A stretch of 64,000 bases of DNA from Alphaproteobacteria bacterium (GTDB lineage Bacteria; Pseudomonadota; Alphaproteobacteria; Micavibrionales; Micavibrionaceae): NCBI GenBank assembly GCA_018000295.1, contig JAGNKE010000009.1:33778-97777 (forward strand). Reading direction: 5' to 3'. The notes under the pieces were generated by a model, which did no database searches, was not told where the DNA came from, and was given only the letters and a program-made list of their open reading frames with translations. A program made the position numbers and the translations under genes. Shown one piece after another: positions 27,052 through 38,121 of the stretch; within the stretch, counting starts at the first letter, position 1; each line of letters starts with the position of its first letter.

Positions 27052-28269
27052 ATGAAGCTTCTTGATGGAAAGAACATTCTTCTGATTATTTCCGGCGGCA
27101 TTGCGGCCTATAAAGCGCTTGAGTTGATCCGCCTGCTACGACGCAGCGGCGTCGAGGTGCGCTGCATCCTTACCGCAGGCGGCGCACAGTTTATCACGCC
27201 GTTGAGCGTTTCCTCGCTTACAGGACAAAAAACCTATACCGACCTCTGGTCCCTGAGTGATGAAACCGAGATGGGTCATATCCGCCTGAGTCGCGAGGCC
27301 GATCTCATCGTCATCGCTCCGGCCAGTGCGGATTTGATGGCTAAAATGTCGCACGGTCTGGCGAATGACCTGGCAACCACAACCCTTCTTGCCTCCAACA
27401 AGCCCGTTTTGATCGCTCCGGCGATGAATCCCGAGATGTGGAGCCATGCCGCTACGCAAGCCAATATTCAGGTTCTGCGTGAGCGCGGGTCTCTTTTTAT
27501 CGGGCCGGAAGCGGGAGATATGGCTTGCGGCGAAATCGGCGTTGGCCGTATGAGCGAACCCTCGCATATCCTTGAGGCCGTTGAATCTTTTTTTGAACCC
27601 AAGGCTCTTGCAGGGTATAGGGCCGTGGTTACCAGTGGGCCAACGTTCGAGCCTCTGGACCCCGTCCGTTTTCTGGGGAACCGATCGTCCGGCAAGCAGG
27701 GACACGCCATCGCGCAGGCTCTGGCGGAGGCAGGAGCATCGGTTACGCTGGTTTGCGGCCCGGTTCATCTTCCCAACCCTCAGGGCGTCCGGTGCCTCCA
27801 TGTCGAAACGGCGGCGGAGATGCTTAAGGCCTGTGAAACCTCACTCCCGGCGGACATTTTTATAGGCGCGGCTGCGGTCAGCGACTGGCGTCCGGCCCAA
27901 CAGAGTTCTCAGAAAATCAAGAAAATATCCTCTTCAAAGCCTAAGGCCGTTCAACTGACCGAGAACCCGGATATCCTAAAAACCATCGCAACAAAAAAAA
28001 GAAACCGCCCGAAGCTGGTGATCGGGTTTGCCGCGGAAACAGAAAATCTGGAGAAAAATGCCCGCGCAAAACTCAAAAGCAAGGGTTGTGACTGGATTTT
28101 GGCTAATCGCGTGGGTCCAGACGGCTCAGGAAAAGAAAAAACCTTTGGCTCCCCTCTGAACAAAATCGTTTTTGTTTCCTCCTCCGGAATAAAGGAATGG
28201 CCGTTGGCCGATAAAAAAAGCGTGGCCGTTAAACTCGTGCGCCTTATAGAGGATGAATTTAAGGCTTAA
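27052..28269 (+). CDS. coaBC: Bifunctional phosphopantothenoylcysteine decarboxylase/synthase
   Basis: This 405-residue protein joins the FMN-dependent decarboxylase (CoaC) and the CTP-dependent synthase (CoaB), steps of coenzyme A synthesis. CoaC shows 'LLIISGGIAAYKALELIRLL', 'IAPASADLMAKMSHGLANDL', 'LIAPAMNPEMW' and the active-site Cys in 'GDMACGEIGVGRMSEP'. CoaB shows 'VVTSGPTFEPLDPVRFLGNR', 'SSGKQGHAIAQAL' and 'KLKSKGCDWILANRVG'. It follows a strong terminator so it must have its own promoter in the 44 bp before it. Confidence 0.95.
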   Translation: MKLLDGKNILLIISGGIAAYKALELIRLLRRSGVEVRCILTAGGAQFITPLSVSSLTGQKTYTDLWSLSDETEMGHIRLSREADLIVIAPASADLMAKMSHGLANDLATTTLLASNKPVLIAPAMNPEMWSHAATQANIQVLRERGSLFIGPEAGDMACGEIGVGRMSEPSHILEAVESFFEPKALAGYRAVVTSGPTFEPLDPVRFLGNRSSGKQGHAIAQALAEAGASVTLVCGPVHLPNPQGVRCLHVETAAEMLKACETSLPADIFIGAAAVSDWRPAQQSSQKIKKISSSKPKAVQLTENPDILKTIATKKRNRPKLVIGFAAETENLEKNARAKLKSKGCDWILANRVGPDGSGKEKTFGSPLNKIVFVSSSGIKEWPLADKKSVAVKLVRLIEDEFKA

Positions 28270-28378
28270 GCTAAAGAGGTCTGTTTGTATTATCACCGCG
28301 GTTATTTTTTTCCTAAATCACAGAAAGTCCTCACTGCCTTTCTGCTTGGTGTGTTATTCTTTTCCAAAAGGGGGCGGC

Positions 28379-28477
28379 TTGCATCATCATATAATTCTAC
28401 CGGCCTTGTTTGTCCTTCTTGTTGGTGGGGGGTTTGGACTTTATCTTCTTGCGGGCAGCATTTTCGGCTGGTTTTGA
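28379..28477 (+). CDS. Possible 32-residue single-helix membrane peptide
   Basis: In the 319 bp between coaBC and the next gene a TTG at 28379 follows an AGGGGG box by four bases, closer than the usual spacing. It opens a 32-codon frame: three His, then 'IILPALFVLLVGGGFGLYLL' and 'AGSIFGWF', one membrane helix. Nothing else coding is clear in this gap. A small membrane peptide is plausible, but the start codon is weak and I know no match. Confidence 0.3.
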   Translation: MHHHIILPALFVLLVGGGFGLYLLAGSIFGWF

Positions 28478-28588
28478 ACTTTTACATCACTTCTTCCCTT
28501 TTGTTAATTTCCTTAATAAGTGGTTAACCCATTTTTGTTACATTGGTTTGGACAAATTTGTTTAAGCCTTTTACAAAAAGCCTGCTCC

Positions 28589-29179
28589 ATGATCAAAAGT
28601 TTAAAACAATCCCTTGAAAATCTGACAACCGCCCTCGCCCCGCTCGATGTATCGGACTTTATCCGTCCGCCTGCGGAGTATGTCGCGCTTTATACCCCGA
28701 TTTGCGTTCCACCGATGGCGAGCCGACCGGGGCATGGAAACCTGCCCAAGCCGTTTTTCGCGATTACTTACGGGGAGTGCAAGGTTCTCCATTCCAAAAT
28801 CGCGGAGATCCATAAGACATTGGCCCAGAAAACAAGGGGCGGCGAGACAGCGCGGATTCTGGCCGAACAGGTGCATAGCCTGATCGAGCAATTTCAGGAA
28901 ATGAAGATTTACGGCGACTATATCAGCGGTAATCCGAAAAATCAGGATGAAGACAAGGCGTATCATCTTACGACCTTTATCAATGATTTTACCAATTCGT
29001 CGTCTCGCCAGAAATCCCGGTACCCCGAATTCAGCGGGACACGCCGTCATGGTCTCAGCGTCGGGCAGCTTAAGGCCATCGTTGGCGCCATCCGGCAGAT
29101 CGAAGCCACAATCCATGAGAGCCACGCCGTGCCTCTTGAGGCCATGGCTGAACTCGCCGAATTACAGCCCGCCTTCTAA
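28589..29179 (+). CDS. Unknown 196-residue protein upstream of mutS
   Basis: I do not recognise the family. It is soluble with no signal peptide. The N-terminus is helical ('MIKSLKQSLENLTTALAPLD'), then 'FIRPPAEYVALYTPICVPPM', and an alpha-helical middle 'KIAEIHKTLAQKTRGGETAR' and 'LAEQVHSLIEQFQEMKI'. The ATG at 28589 is chosen over an upstream in-frame start at 28520. It precedes mutS by 46 bp on the same strand and may be co-transcribed. Confidence 0.7.
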   Translation: MIKSLKQSLENLTTALAPLDVSDFIRPPAEYVALYTPICVPPMASRPGHGNLPKPFFAITYGECKVLHSKIAEIHKTLAQKTRGGETARILAEQVHSLIEQFQEMKIYGDYISGNPKNQDEDKAYHLTTFINDFTNSSSRQKSRYPEFSGTRRHGLSVGQLKAIVGAIRQIEATIHESHAVPLEAMAELAELQPAF

Positions 29180-29225
29180 AATTATCCTGTTTTCATCCGG
29201 CGGATGATCGCGTAAGACTCTTGGA

Positions 29226-31937
29226 ATGTCCCAGTCTGCCGCGATTGCCGATTCTGACCGCGAGTCCGGTTCCGATACCCTCATGACCCCCATGATGGCG
29301 CAGTATCACCAACTCAAGGACGAACATCCGGGCTGCCTTCTTTTTTACAGAATGGGCGATTTCTATGAGCTTTTTTATGAGGATGCCGTTACCGCCTCCG
29401 CCGTTCTCGATATCGCCCTGACCAAACGCGGGAAGAACCAGGGGCGGGACATCGCCATGTGCGGGGTTCCCTATCACTCTTACGAACCTTATCTGGCCAA
29501 GCTGATTGCCGCGGGGCATAAGGTGGCGATCTGCGAACAGGTCGAAACACCTGAAGAGGCCAAAGCGCGAGCGAAGCGGGAGGGCGGAAGTTCGTCGAAA
29601 GTTCTCGTCCGGCGGGAGGTCGTCCGGCTGGTGACGCCGGGAACGCTGACCGAGGACCATCTTCTTGATGCGCGGGAGAATAACTATATCTGCGCGCTGG
29701 CCGAAACGGGCGATCAAACCTGCGCCCTTGCCTGGCTGGAGCTTTCGACGGGTAGTTTCAAGGTTCAGAATATCAAGGATACAGAGCTTCGTCAGAGCCT
29801 AGAGCGAATCGCGCCGGGGGAGATTCTTGTCGATGCTTACTTCGCTCAACGTTACTCTGAGCGTTTAAAACCTTTTGGCAATGCGCTGAACACACAAGAT
29901 AAAGCGTTGTTTGACAGCGCTAACGCCCAGCAAAGGCTAGAAAATTTCTACGGCGTCACTTCCCTTGAGCCCTACGGCAACTTCAGCCGAGCGGAGATTT
30001 CTGCAGCCGGAAGCCTGCTGGCCTATGTGGAGCGCACACAAAAGGGAAAAATTCCTCATCTTGAAAAGCTTGAGCAGGTTTCGGCTTCGGGCTTTTTGCA
30101 TATGGACGGGGCGACACGCCGCAATCTTGAACTTACGCGCACTTTGTCCGGTGAGCGAAAAGGCAGCCTCATTGATACGATCGACCGGACACTGACCAGC
30201 TCCGGCGCAAGGCTTTTACAGGACACGCTAACCTCTCCCCTTTTCGATACGCTTGAGATCAATAAACGGCTGGACCGGGTGGAATTTTTTGTTCGGCACC
30301 CCGCCAAGCGTGAGGAGGTTCGCACCCTCCTGCGCCTGATCCCCGACATCGAACGGGCGTTGTCACGGATTACCCTTGGGCGCGGGACACCCGCCGATCT
30401 TCGCAACATCCGCGCGGGCCTTCAGAACGCCTTGCACCTGCACAGCGCCCTTCTTGCCGATGAGGGGCATACACCCGCCATCACCGCTCTGATCAAGGCT
30501 TTGGAGAGCCATCCAGATTTATCTTCGCTGCAGCATGAGTTGGAGCGTGCTCTGGTCGATGAACCGCCGTTCCACACGCGGGACGGTGGATATGTTCGGA
30601 AGGGGTATTTGCCTCGGCTGGACGAGTTGCGGACCCTGCGGGAGGAGAGCCGCACCATCATCGCCGGATTGCAGGGCAAGTACCAGAAGATTGCCAAGAT
30701 CGACACGCTCAAGATCAAACATAACAACGTTCTGGGGTACTTTATCGAGGTTCCCTCGCGGCGGGCGGATGCGCTGATGGTTCGTTCAGAGTCTCAGGAT
30801 CATTCACCCAACCCCTTTATTCACCGTCAAACTTTAGCGAATGCCGTGCGCTTTACTACCACGGAGCTTGCTGAAGTGGAGCGGGACATCCTCTCCGCCG
30901 CCGAAAAGATTCTGGCGCTGGAATTGTCGGTTTTTCAGACTTTGGTTGAACGTGTGTGTGGGCAGGCGGAGTCTCTGGCGCGGATCGCGAAGGCAGTTGC
31001 CGCCGTGGATGTTGCAGCGGGTCTGGCCGATCTGGCACAGGAGATGAATTATGTACGACCGTTGACAGAAGAGGGTCTCGGGTTTCATATCACTGGAGGG
31101 CGGCATCCTGTGGTAGAGGCCGCGCTTAGAAAATCTGGCGAGCGTTTTGTGCCGAATGACTGCGTTCTTGACCCGCAGCAACGGCTCTGGCTTTTGACCG
31201 GACCGAACATGGCAGGGAAATCGACTTTTCTACGGCAGAACGCGCTCATCACTATAATGGCCCAGGCCGGATCGTTTGTTCCGGCCACGACGGCAAAAAT
31301 CGGACTCGTGGATCGGGTGTTCAGCCGTGTCGGAGCCTCGGACGACCTAGCCCGCGGGCAGTCGACCTTCATGGTCGAGATGGTCGAAACGGCCGCCATT
31401 CTCAACCAATCCACCAAACGCTCACTGGTTATTCTCGATGAGATTGGGCGCGGGACGGCGACCTTCGACGGTTTGTCCATCGCGTGGGCGTGCGTCGAGC
31501 ATCTGCATAATGTCAATTCCTGCCGCGGGCTGTTTGCTACGCATTATCACGAGTTGACCTCCCTGAAATCCTCCCTGCCCTCTTTGAGTTGCCATGCCCT
31601 GGCGGTCAAGGAATGGAAGGGGTCTATCGTCTTCCTGCACAAGGTTATTGCGGGCAGTGCTGACCGCTCGTACGGAATTCACGTCGCCAAACTGGCGGGA
31701 CTGCCGGAGGCGGTTATTTTAAGGGCGCAGGACATTCTGGCCCTGTTGCAGGATAAGGACCAGACCGGGCGGTTGACCGCGCTGGCCGGGGATTTGCCCC
31801 TTTTCAGCGCGATGTCGCGACCTCAACCTGAAAAAAACAATCTTATTCAAAGGCTTGAGGCGCTTAATCCCGATATTTTATCGCCACGGGAGGCGCTTGA
31901 CCTTCTTTATGAATTGAGGAGCCTTCTTGACCGCTAG
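29226..31937 (+). CDS. mutS: DNA mismatch repair protein MutS
   Basis: The protein has 903 residues. It binds mispaired bases and clamps on DNA. The mismatch-binding Phe-Tyr-Glu is in '[14 protein letters not shown]', and the ATPase has Walker A '[18 protein letters not shown]', Walker B '[20 protein letters not shown]' and 'THYHELTSL'. The protein has a C-terminal extension '[20 protein letters not shown]' typical of the tetramerisation part. mutL is not in the window. Confidence 0.97.
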   Translation: MSQSAAIADSDRESGSDTLMTPMMAQYHQLKDEHPGCLLFYRMGDFYELFYEDAVTASAVLDIALTKRGKNQGRDIAMCGVPYHSYEPYLAKLIAAGHKVAICEQVETPEEAKARAKREGGSSSKVLVRREVVRLVTPGTLTEDHLLDARENNYICALAETGDQTCALAWLELSTGSFKVQNIKDTELRQSLERIAPGEILVDAYFAQRYSERLKPFGNALNTQDKALFDSANAQQRLENFYGVTSLEPYGNFSRAEISAAGSLLAYVERTQKGKIPHLEKLEQVSASGFLHMDGATRRNLELTRTLSGERKGSLIDTIDRTLTSSGARLLQDTLTSPLFDTLEINKRLDRVEFFVRHPAKREEVRTLLRLIPDIERALSRITLGRGTPADLRNIRAGLQNALHLHSALLADEGHTPAITALIKALESHPDLSSLQHELERALVDEPPFHTRDGGYVRKGYLPRLDELRTLREESRTIIAGLQGKYQKIAKIDTLKIKHNNVLGYFIEVPSRRADALMVRSESQDHSPNPFIHRQTLANAVRFTTTELAEVERDILSAAEKILALELSVFQTLVERVCGQAESLARIAKAVAAVDVAAGLADLAQEMNYVRPLTEEGLGFHITGGRHPVVEAALRKSGERFVPNDCVLDPQQRLWLLTGPNMAGKSTFLRQNALITIMAQAGSFVPATTAKIGLVDRVFSRVGASDDLARGQSTFMVEMVETAAILNQSTKRSLVILDEIGRGTATFDGLSIAWACVEHLHNVNSCRGLFATHYHELTSLKSSLPSLSCHALAVKEWKGSIVFLHKVIAGSADRSYGIHVAKLAGLPEAVILRAQDILALLQDKDQTGRLTALAGDLPLFSAMSRPQPEKNNLIQRLEALNPDILSPREALDLLYELRSLLDR

Positions 31938-31986
31938 GCTTTACTTTCCGATTGTGATGGCCTATTACAGCGTTGTTTTTATTTAA

Positions 31987-33078
<1,092 letters not shown>

Positions 33079-33123
33079 TTTTGTGGTTCAATACCGTGCT
33101 GTAACCTTTTAAGAGGCTTTGGT

Positions 33124-34014
33124 ATGAGCACGCAGGATTTTCAGGGACAGGTCAAACGCATCCAGTGGAATAATCAGGTTATTTCCGGCCTGATGATGGT
33201 TTATTTTCTCATCAGCATTTTGATTTTCGTTTCGCTGATCGCCGGGTGTTTTGTCGCGGTAGCCGCCATTTTCGATCCTGACTCGGTTGGAGATATTCTG
33301 CACAGCTCCAAGACACAGTTTAAGTTTGCACGGTTTTATTTCAAGTTCCTGTTTTTTGCGCTGGCAGGGGCGTTTTATTTTGTGTACCGCGACTTTAACC
33401 AAGCCGAGCAGATGTTCGGAGCCGTTCCCCTCACTCTCAAATCCGACGATGCTTTTTACAGGCGGTTGGAAAACCAATGTATTTCTAGGGGCTTAAGTGT
33501 TCCTGAGCTGTTTGTGATCGACGATCCCGCCTCCCTTCGTCCTGATCTGGTGACAGCTGTGGTTTTGCAGGGGTTGGGTAATAAATCCAAGCTTCTCCTT
33601 TCCCCTGCCATTCTGGGATTATCCGCTGAGTTGCAGGAAGCGTTTATCGCGCAGGCCGTGCAGCGGCTTCACACCAAGGATGTGTTTTTCTTTACGCTGC
33701 TGTGTTTCCTCGGCTATTTTCCGTTCCATGTCTTGCGGGAGGTCAACGCGATTGCCCGCACCGTGTTCAAGCCTTTCCTGATGGTTACGGACACACTCAT
33801 GGCCCCGGTGCGGAAGCTGATTCTGAATCTGCGGATGGCCAAGCTGGATGTCGGTTCGCTGGAACTCACCAAGGATAAATCCTCGGCAACGCAGCTCATT
33901 GAAATTTTGGCTCCGTTGGAGGCCATCGAAAAATACTACTACGAGGCCTATCTTCCCCTCTTTATTGCCAAGTCTGAGGGGCCGTATCGGCTGCGGACGC
34001 TTGAGAAAGCTTAA
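33124..34014 (+). CDS. M48 peptidase-like membrane protein lacking the zinc site
   Basis: This 296-residue protein has two N-terminal membrane helices ('VYFLISILIFVSLIAGCFV', 'FYFKFLFFALAGAFYFVY'), a soluble part 'SVPELFVIDDPASLRPDL', then 'KLLLSPAILGLSAELQEAFI' and two more helices after it. This is the layout of HtpX/M48 peptidases. At the place of the HExxH zinc motif it has Q177-A-V-Q-R181 ('QEAFIAQAVQRLHTKD'), and the later E-x-x-A-D ligand region reads 'AKLDVGSLEL', so all metal ligands are lost. It must be non-catalytic if the alignment is right. I infer a pseudo-enzyme, not a protease. Confidence 0.6.
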   Translation: MSTQDFQGQVKRIQWNNQVISGLMMVYFLISILIFVSLIAGCFVAVAAIFDPDSVGDILHSSKTQFKFARFYFKFLFFALAGAFYFVYRDFNQAEQMFGAVPLTLKSDDAFYRRLENQCISRGLSVPELFVIDDPASLRPDLVTAVVLQGLGNKSKLLLSPAILGLSAELQEAFIAQAVQRLHTKDVFFFTLLCFLGYFPFHVLREVNAIARTVFKPFLMVTDTLMAPVRKLILNLRMAKLDVGSLELTKDKSSATQLIEILAPLEAIEKYYYEAYLPLFIAKSEGPYRLRTLEKA

Positions 34015-34019
34015 AGCGC

Positions 34020-35024
34020 TTACTCTTCGAGACCTTCGAACAGGGCTGTTGAGATGTAACGCTCGGCGAAAGACGGCAGGATCACGATGATCTGCTTGCC
34101 TTTATTCTCAGGCATTTCGGCAACCTTGCGGGCCGCCATGATCGCGGCACCGGAGGATATTCCCCCGGGTATGCCTTCCAGCCGTGCCAGTTCGCGGGCC
34201 ATTTTCATTGCCTCGTCGCTGGACACTTTTATGACAGAGTCGATCAAATCCGTTTCCAGAATCTCCGGAACAAAGCCTGCGCCGATGCCCTGAATTTTAT
34301 GCGGGCCGGGCGTGCCGCCAGAGAGAACCGGGCTTTCCTCCGGCTCGACTGCGTAAGTTTTGAAGTCGGGCTTGCGCTGCTTGAGTACCTCAGAAACGCC
34401 CGTGAGAGTTCCGCCCGTTCCCACACCGGAGATCAGAATGTCGGCCTTGCCTTGGGTATCGTTCCAGATTTCCTCGGCAGTGGTTTCGCGGTGGATCTGC
34501 GGGTTGGCCGGGTTGACGAACTGGCCCGGTGCAAACGAGTCATCATACTCGGCCAGCATTTCCTTCGCCCGCGCAATCGCTCCAGGCATCCCCTTTTCCT
34601 TGGGGGTTAGCACGACCTCGGCACCCAGATAACGGAGCATCTTGCGGCGCTCGATGGACATACTTTCCGGCATGGTCAGGATCAGGCGGTAGCCCTTGGC
34701 GGCGGCCACGAAGGCCAGAGCGATTCCCGTATTCCCAGAGGTTGGCTCGATCAGGACCGTGCGACCGGGCTTGATTTTTCCTGCGCGTTCGGCGTCCTCG
34801 ATCATGGAGAAGCCGATGCGATCTTTTACCGAAGCGAGCGGGTTAAAGAATTCCAGCTTGGCGAGGATATCAGCCTTCAACCCATACTCCTCCATGATCC
34901 GGCTGCAGCGCACCAGTGGGGTGGCGCCAATCGTTTCCAGAATATTGTTGTAGATGTGGCCGCGGTATTCGGCGACGGGTTTGAGCGCCTTTGAATCCTT
35001 GTGTTTGACAGCGGGAAAAGTCAT
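34020..35024 (-). CDS. cysK: Cysteine synthase A
   Basis: This 334-residue PLP enzyme makes cysteine from O-acetylserine and sulfide. The cofactor lysine is in '[20 protein letters not shown]', the phosphate loop in '[20 protein letters not shown]' and '[15 protein letters not shown]'. The N-terminus '[20 protein letters not shown]' is typical. Its substrate is supplied by CysE (60530-61222), which is 25 kb away, not in an operon. It ends 5 bp from the convergent M48-like gene. Confidence 0.95.
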   Translation of the reverse strand: MTFPAVKHKDSKALKPVAEYRGHIYNNILETIGATPLVRCSRIMEEYGLKADILAKLEFFNPLASVKDRIGFSMIEDAERAGKIKPGRTVLIEPTSGNTGIALAFVAAAKGYRLILTMPESMSIERRKMLRYLGAEVVLTPKEKGMPGAIARAKEMLAEYDDSFAPGQFVNPANPQIHRETTAEEIWNDTQGKADILISGVGTGGTLTGVSEVLKQRKPDFKTYAVEPEESPVLSGGTPGPHKIQGIGAGFVPEILETDLIDSVIKVSSDEAMKMARELARLEGIPGGISSGAAIMAARKVAEMPENKGKQIIVILPSFAERYISTALFEGLEE

Positions 35025-35074
35025 AGCTTCAATCCTTTTCGGTTCATATACCTGTTATCAGAAATCGCTTTATC

Positions 35075-35428
35075 TTAATCGCCTTCGCCGGGTTTGTCGC
35101 TGAAATGATCTTTCATTTTATTCGGAATGTCTTTCATCTCTTCGGCTTCGGGCATCGGCTCCTTGGTGGTCGTGATATTCGGCCAAGAGAGGTCGCGGGA
35201 TCTGTCGGAATAGATTCTGTTGACCTCCAGCCATTGATCGGCCTTGGGGTCGGTATCGGGCAGGATCGCGTCAATCGGACATTCGGGTTCACAAACGCCG
35301 CAATCAATACATTCATCGGGGTTGATCACCAGCATATTCTCCCCCTCATAGAAACAATCGACGGGGCAGACTTCCACGCAATCCGTGTATTTGCACTTGA
35401 TGCAAGCTTCGGTGACGACAAACGTCAT
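35075..35428 (-). CDS. fdxA: Ferredoxin, 7Fe type
   Basis: This 117-residue electron carrier has two cluster sites: '[20 protein letters not shown]' and '[19 protein letters not shown]'. The first site has the pattern that binds a 3Fe-4S cluster in FdxA proteins, the second a 4Fe-4S cluster. The C-terminal tail is acidic. The ATG is at 35428. It lies 50 bp upstream of cysK on the same strand. Confidence 0.95.
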   Translation of the reverse strand: MTFVVTEACIKCKYTDCVEVCPVDCFYEGENMLVINPDECIDCGVCEPECPIDAILPDTDPKADQWLEVNRIYSDRSRDLSWPNITTTKEPMPEAEEMKDIPNKMKDHFSDKPGEGD

Positions 35429-35567
35429 AATAAACTCCCTAGTGTTTACTTCCGGCGTGCAGATTACTGTGGCTTTTCAGGCGGTGCAACCCGTTTTCGA
35501 GGAAAAATCTGTGTGCGGCGCACACAAGCGCGTGGCTAAACCCCTAAACTTTCTTTACGTTGTCTGT

Positions 35568-36113
35568 ATGAATATGGGCTCTTTTTTCTCATTTTTTCTC
35601 TTTTTTCTGCTCAACTTACCGCTTTGCGGCTGCGGGGGCGGAACCGAGGGGCCGCGCCTGACCCCTTTGGCCTATTCCCCGGCCGAGCCGGGTGAAACCC
35701 TGTTGATGGATTCGGTACGCGACTTTCTTCAAAGGCAATCGGCGCCGGCGCAGACCCAGTTCGAATACGGGCTTTTTGACCTGAACGGGGACGGGATGCG
35801 CGATGCGCTGGTTTATCTCAAATCCCCTTATGGCTTCTGGTGCGCGATGGAGGGGTGCGCTTTGCTGGTCATGAAGGCTGAAGAAGGCAGGTTTTCTCTC
35901 GTTACTCTGATCCGGCCGGTCCGAAATCCGGTTTATATCGGCGCCGAGCGGCATGAAGGCTGGCACGATCTGGCGGTGCGGGTGGCTGGCGGCGAAGCAC
36001 TTGCCGGGGAAAGCGTCCTGCGTTTTGACGGTAACAGTTACCCTTCCGCTCCGCCTTTGCCTGTTTCAGGAGAGTTTTCCGCCGATTTAGCACTTAGAAA
36101 GTTTTTTCCGTGA
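35568..36113 (+). CDS. Putative lipoprotein with a calcium-loop-like motif
   Basis: The protein has 181 residues. A hydrophobic signal is followed by the lipobox-like 'LPLCGCGGG', with Cys after Gly and Cys; this matches a type II signal only loosely. The mature part has 'FDLNGDGMRDALVYL', a D-x-N-x-D-G loop like those that bind calcium, and two cysteines around 'FWCAMEGCALLV'. The frame opens earlier inside the fdxA promoter region, so I chose the ATG at 35568 (a second ATG is at 35574). It is divergent from fdxA. I know no function. Confidence 0.6.
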   Translation: MNMGSFFSFFLFFLLNLPLCGCGGGTEGPRLTPLAYSPAEPGETLLMDSVRDFLQRQSAPAQTQFEYGLFDLNGDGMRDALVYLKSPYGFWCAMEGCALLVMKAEEGRFSLVTLIRPVRNPVYIGAERHEGWHDLAVRVAGGEALAGESVLRFDGNSYPSAPPLPVSGEFSADLALRKFFP

Positions 36114-36119
36114 CCGAGC

Positions 36120-36623
36120 CTAAGAGTATTTTCCGGTAATCGTTTCCAGAAAACGGTCGCGGAAGGAGAAGATGGTTTTGCGGAAACGCTGTTTTTTTCC
36201 ATATTCTCCTGCGCTCCCGGTCCTCGGCGCCATATCGCGATCATCCTCCAGTTCAAGGTTGATTTTACCAATCAGATCATCGACGTCGGTTTTCAGGAAA
36301 TGGGCGCGTTTGAGCTTGATGATGGCGCTTTGCTCCTCTATGCCGAAATCGCCGTCCGCCCAGACCAGCTCCCGTGCGAGCTCAAAGAACTGAAGGCGGT
36401 CCTGCACATCGCTGACGCCTGCGAACATTTCATCGATGTTCTTGGGATTCGTGATGTCGTCTTTGAGGGTTGTGGTCTGCTGCGGGGTGAAGCTTATTTC
36501 CTCCAGAACCCTAGCCATATATTCGATCTCGCCGTCCGCGAGGATATTATCGGCGTGGGCGATGGCGAACAGCGTGCGCCACATAAAAAACTGGCTGTCC
36601 GTGATAGAGAGGTTTTTTTTCAT
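36120..36623 (-). CDS. TerB/DjlA-N-like protein
   Basis: This 167-residue helical protein has the TerB pattern: 'LFAIAHADNILADGEIEYMA', 'FELARELVWADGDFGIEEQS' where paired acidic residues may bind metal. Such TerB domains are found in tellurite resistance proteins and in DjlA. The first frame start is a TTG directly after an AAGGA box, but the ATG at 36623 has correct spacing. Its stop is 6 bp from the convergent lipoprotein gene. Function is not known. Confidence 0.75.
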   Translation of the reverse strand: MKKNLSITDSQFFMWRTLFAIAHADNILADGEIEYMARVLEEISFTPQQTTTLKDDITNPKNIDEMFAGVSDVQDRLQFFELARELVWADGDFGIEEQSAIIKLKRAHFLKTDVDDLIGKINLELEDDRDMAPRTGSAGEYGKKQRFRKTIFSFRDRFLETITGKYS

Positions 36624-36783
36624 GCGGCGCAATCCTTAAAAAAATCCGTTCTTTTTTATCTCTGTTTATCTTCTCCTTCGCCCTCTGTTTCGTCAAGTCC
36701 AAGCTCCTTTTCAAAAATGTTCTTGATTTGTTCTTTTTTGTGTGCTGAAGTGGATTTGCCGCAAACATCACAGGATTTTGATC

Positions 36784-38067
36784 ATGGACCGCGAACCCGG
36801 GCTGAAATGGCTGTTTTTGGACCTTAACAGCTATTTCGCGAGCGTGGAGCAACAGGAGCGCCCGCATCTGCGCGGCAAGCCCGTGGCCGTGGTGCCGATG
36901 GAAACGGACCATACCTGCGCGATTGCGGCGTCCTATGAGGCCAAAGCCTACGGGATCAAAACGGGGACGATGATCCGGGATGCCAGGAGAATGTGCCCGA
37001 ATTTAACGTGCGTCCTCGCCCGTCATGATAAGTATGTTGAATATCATCATAAAATCGTTGATGAAATCGCGCTTCATGCGCCGATCAATAAAATCTGGTC
37101 GATCGACGAGTTGTCCTCGCGCTTGCCACCCTCGCGGCGCAGTGTGGAGGCGGCAACCGAACTGGCGCTGCGGATCAAGGCGGGAATCAGGAAAAATGTG
37201 GGGCCGGCGATTACCTGCTCTATCGGGGTTGCACCTAACTCCCTTCTCGCCAAAATCGCGGGCGATATGAAAAAGCCGGACGGGCTGACGATTTTGCGGC
37301 AGGAGGATCTGCCCGGTCCGCTTTTTGACCTGAAACTTACCGATCTGCCGGGGATCGGGGAAAATATGGAGCGGCGCCTGATCCGGGCGGGTGTGAGCAG
37401 CATCCGCGATTTCTGGAACATCTCCCCGAAGCACGCCCGTAAAATCTGGGGCAGCGTTCAGGGGGAGCGGTTCTGGTACTGGCTGCACGGCTATGATTTC
37501 GAAACGCAAGAGACGGGAAATACCATGATCGGACACAGCCGGATTCTTGATCCACTCCTGCGCACTCCCGATCCGGCTCGGCAGATGGCGCGAAGACTCC
37601 TGACCAAGGCCAGCTATCGTTTGCGGCGCAAAAAATTTTACGCCAGCCGCGTGTCCCTTGGCGTGCGGACGACCGAGCATCTGCGCTGGGGCAGAGAGCT
37701 TAAAATTTCTCCCGCGCAGGATCCGTTCACGTTTTTGCAGCATCTGGACGATCTGTGGGGCGAGATGCTGCAATTTTTTGAGATGCGCCGTTCCCCTTCC
37801 CCCCTGCGTTTCCGAAAAGTCTCCGTCACGCTTTACGGACTCAGCCGCTCGGGGGACATAAGCTACGATCTTTTTAAGGCCCAAGAAAAAGAGGCGCAGG
37901 AGAAGCTGCGGAAGAACGATGCGCTGACGCGGGCACTGGATCGTCTGCAAGACAAGTACCAGCGCGAAACGGTCAGTCTCGGATTGCCGCCAAAGACGCT
38001 GGCTGGCTATGTGGGAACGAAGATCGCCTTTTCCCGCGTTCCTGACCGTGAAGAGTTCTGGAGTTGA
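36784..38067 (+). CDS. Y-family DNA polymerase, divergent DinB-like
   Basis: This 427-residue translesion polymerase has the first catalytic block 'LFLDLNSYFASVEQQERP', the second 'IWSIDELSSRL' (Asp and Glu kept, but the usual A-Y/F-L-D after SIDE is replaced), 'CSIGVAPNSLLAKIAGDMKK' and the HhH region 'LTDLPGIGENMERRLIRAG'. It resembles the alphaproteobacterial 'DNA polymerase Y' subclass more than classical DinB. I see no obvious clamp-binding motif at the C-terminus (ending DREEFWS). The ATG at 36784 is chosen over an in-frame start at 36742. Confidence 0.85.
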   Translation: MDREPGLKWLFLDLNSYFASVEQQERPHLRGKPVAVVPMETDHTCAIAASYEAKAYGIKTGTMIRDARRMCPNLTCVLARHDKYVEYHHKIVDEIALHAPINKIWSIDELSSRLPPSRRSVEAATELALRIKAGIRKNVGPAITCSIGVAPNSLLAKIAGDMKKPDGLTILRQEDLPGPLFDLKLTDLPGIGENMERRLIRAGVSSIRDFWNISPKHARKIWGSVQGERFWYWLHGYDFETQETGNTMIGHSRILDPLLRTPDPARQMARRLLTKASYRLRRKKFYASRVSLGVRTTEHLRWGRELKISPAQDPFTFLQHLDDLWGEMLQFFEMRRSPSPLRFRKVSVTLYGLSRSGDISYDLFKAQEKEAQEKLRKNDALTRALDRLQDKYQRETVSLGLPPKTLAGYVGTKIAFSRVPDREEFWS

Positions 38068-38121
38068 ATTTTCCCTACTAAAAAGTGTAGTCTGTAAAGA
38101 CAATTATACGGAAATAGAACT

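Noticed and set aside
35075..35428. Fnr-ferredoxin-M48-like operon
   Set aside because: The reductase and M48-like gene are on the plus strand and the ferredoxin is on the minus strand beyond cysK, so no single operon exists.
36300..36827. Open frame of 175 codons on the plus strand over the TerB-like gene
   Set aside because: It overlaps the TerB-like gene and the polymerase start in another frame, with no family signal.
37003..38103. Long open frame (366 codons) on the minus strand opposite the Y-family polymerase
   Set aside because: Its residues are Pro/Arg/Gln-rich with no family motif, it has no ribosome binding site of note, and the plus-strand gene is certain. It is a shadow of codon bias.
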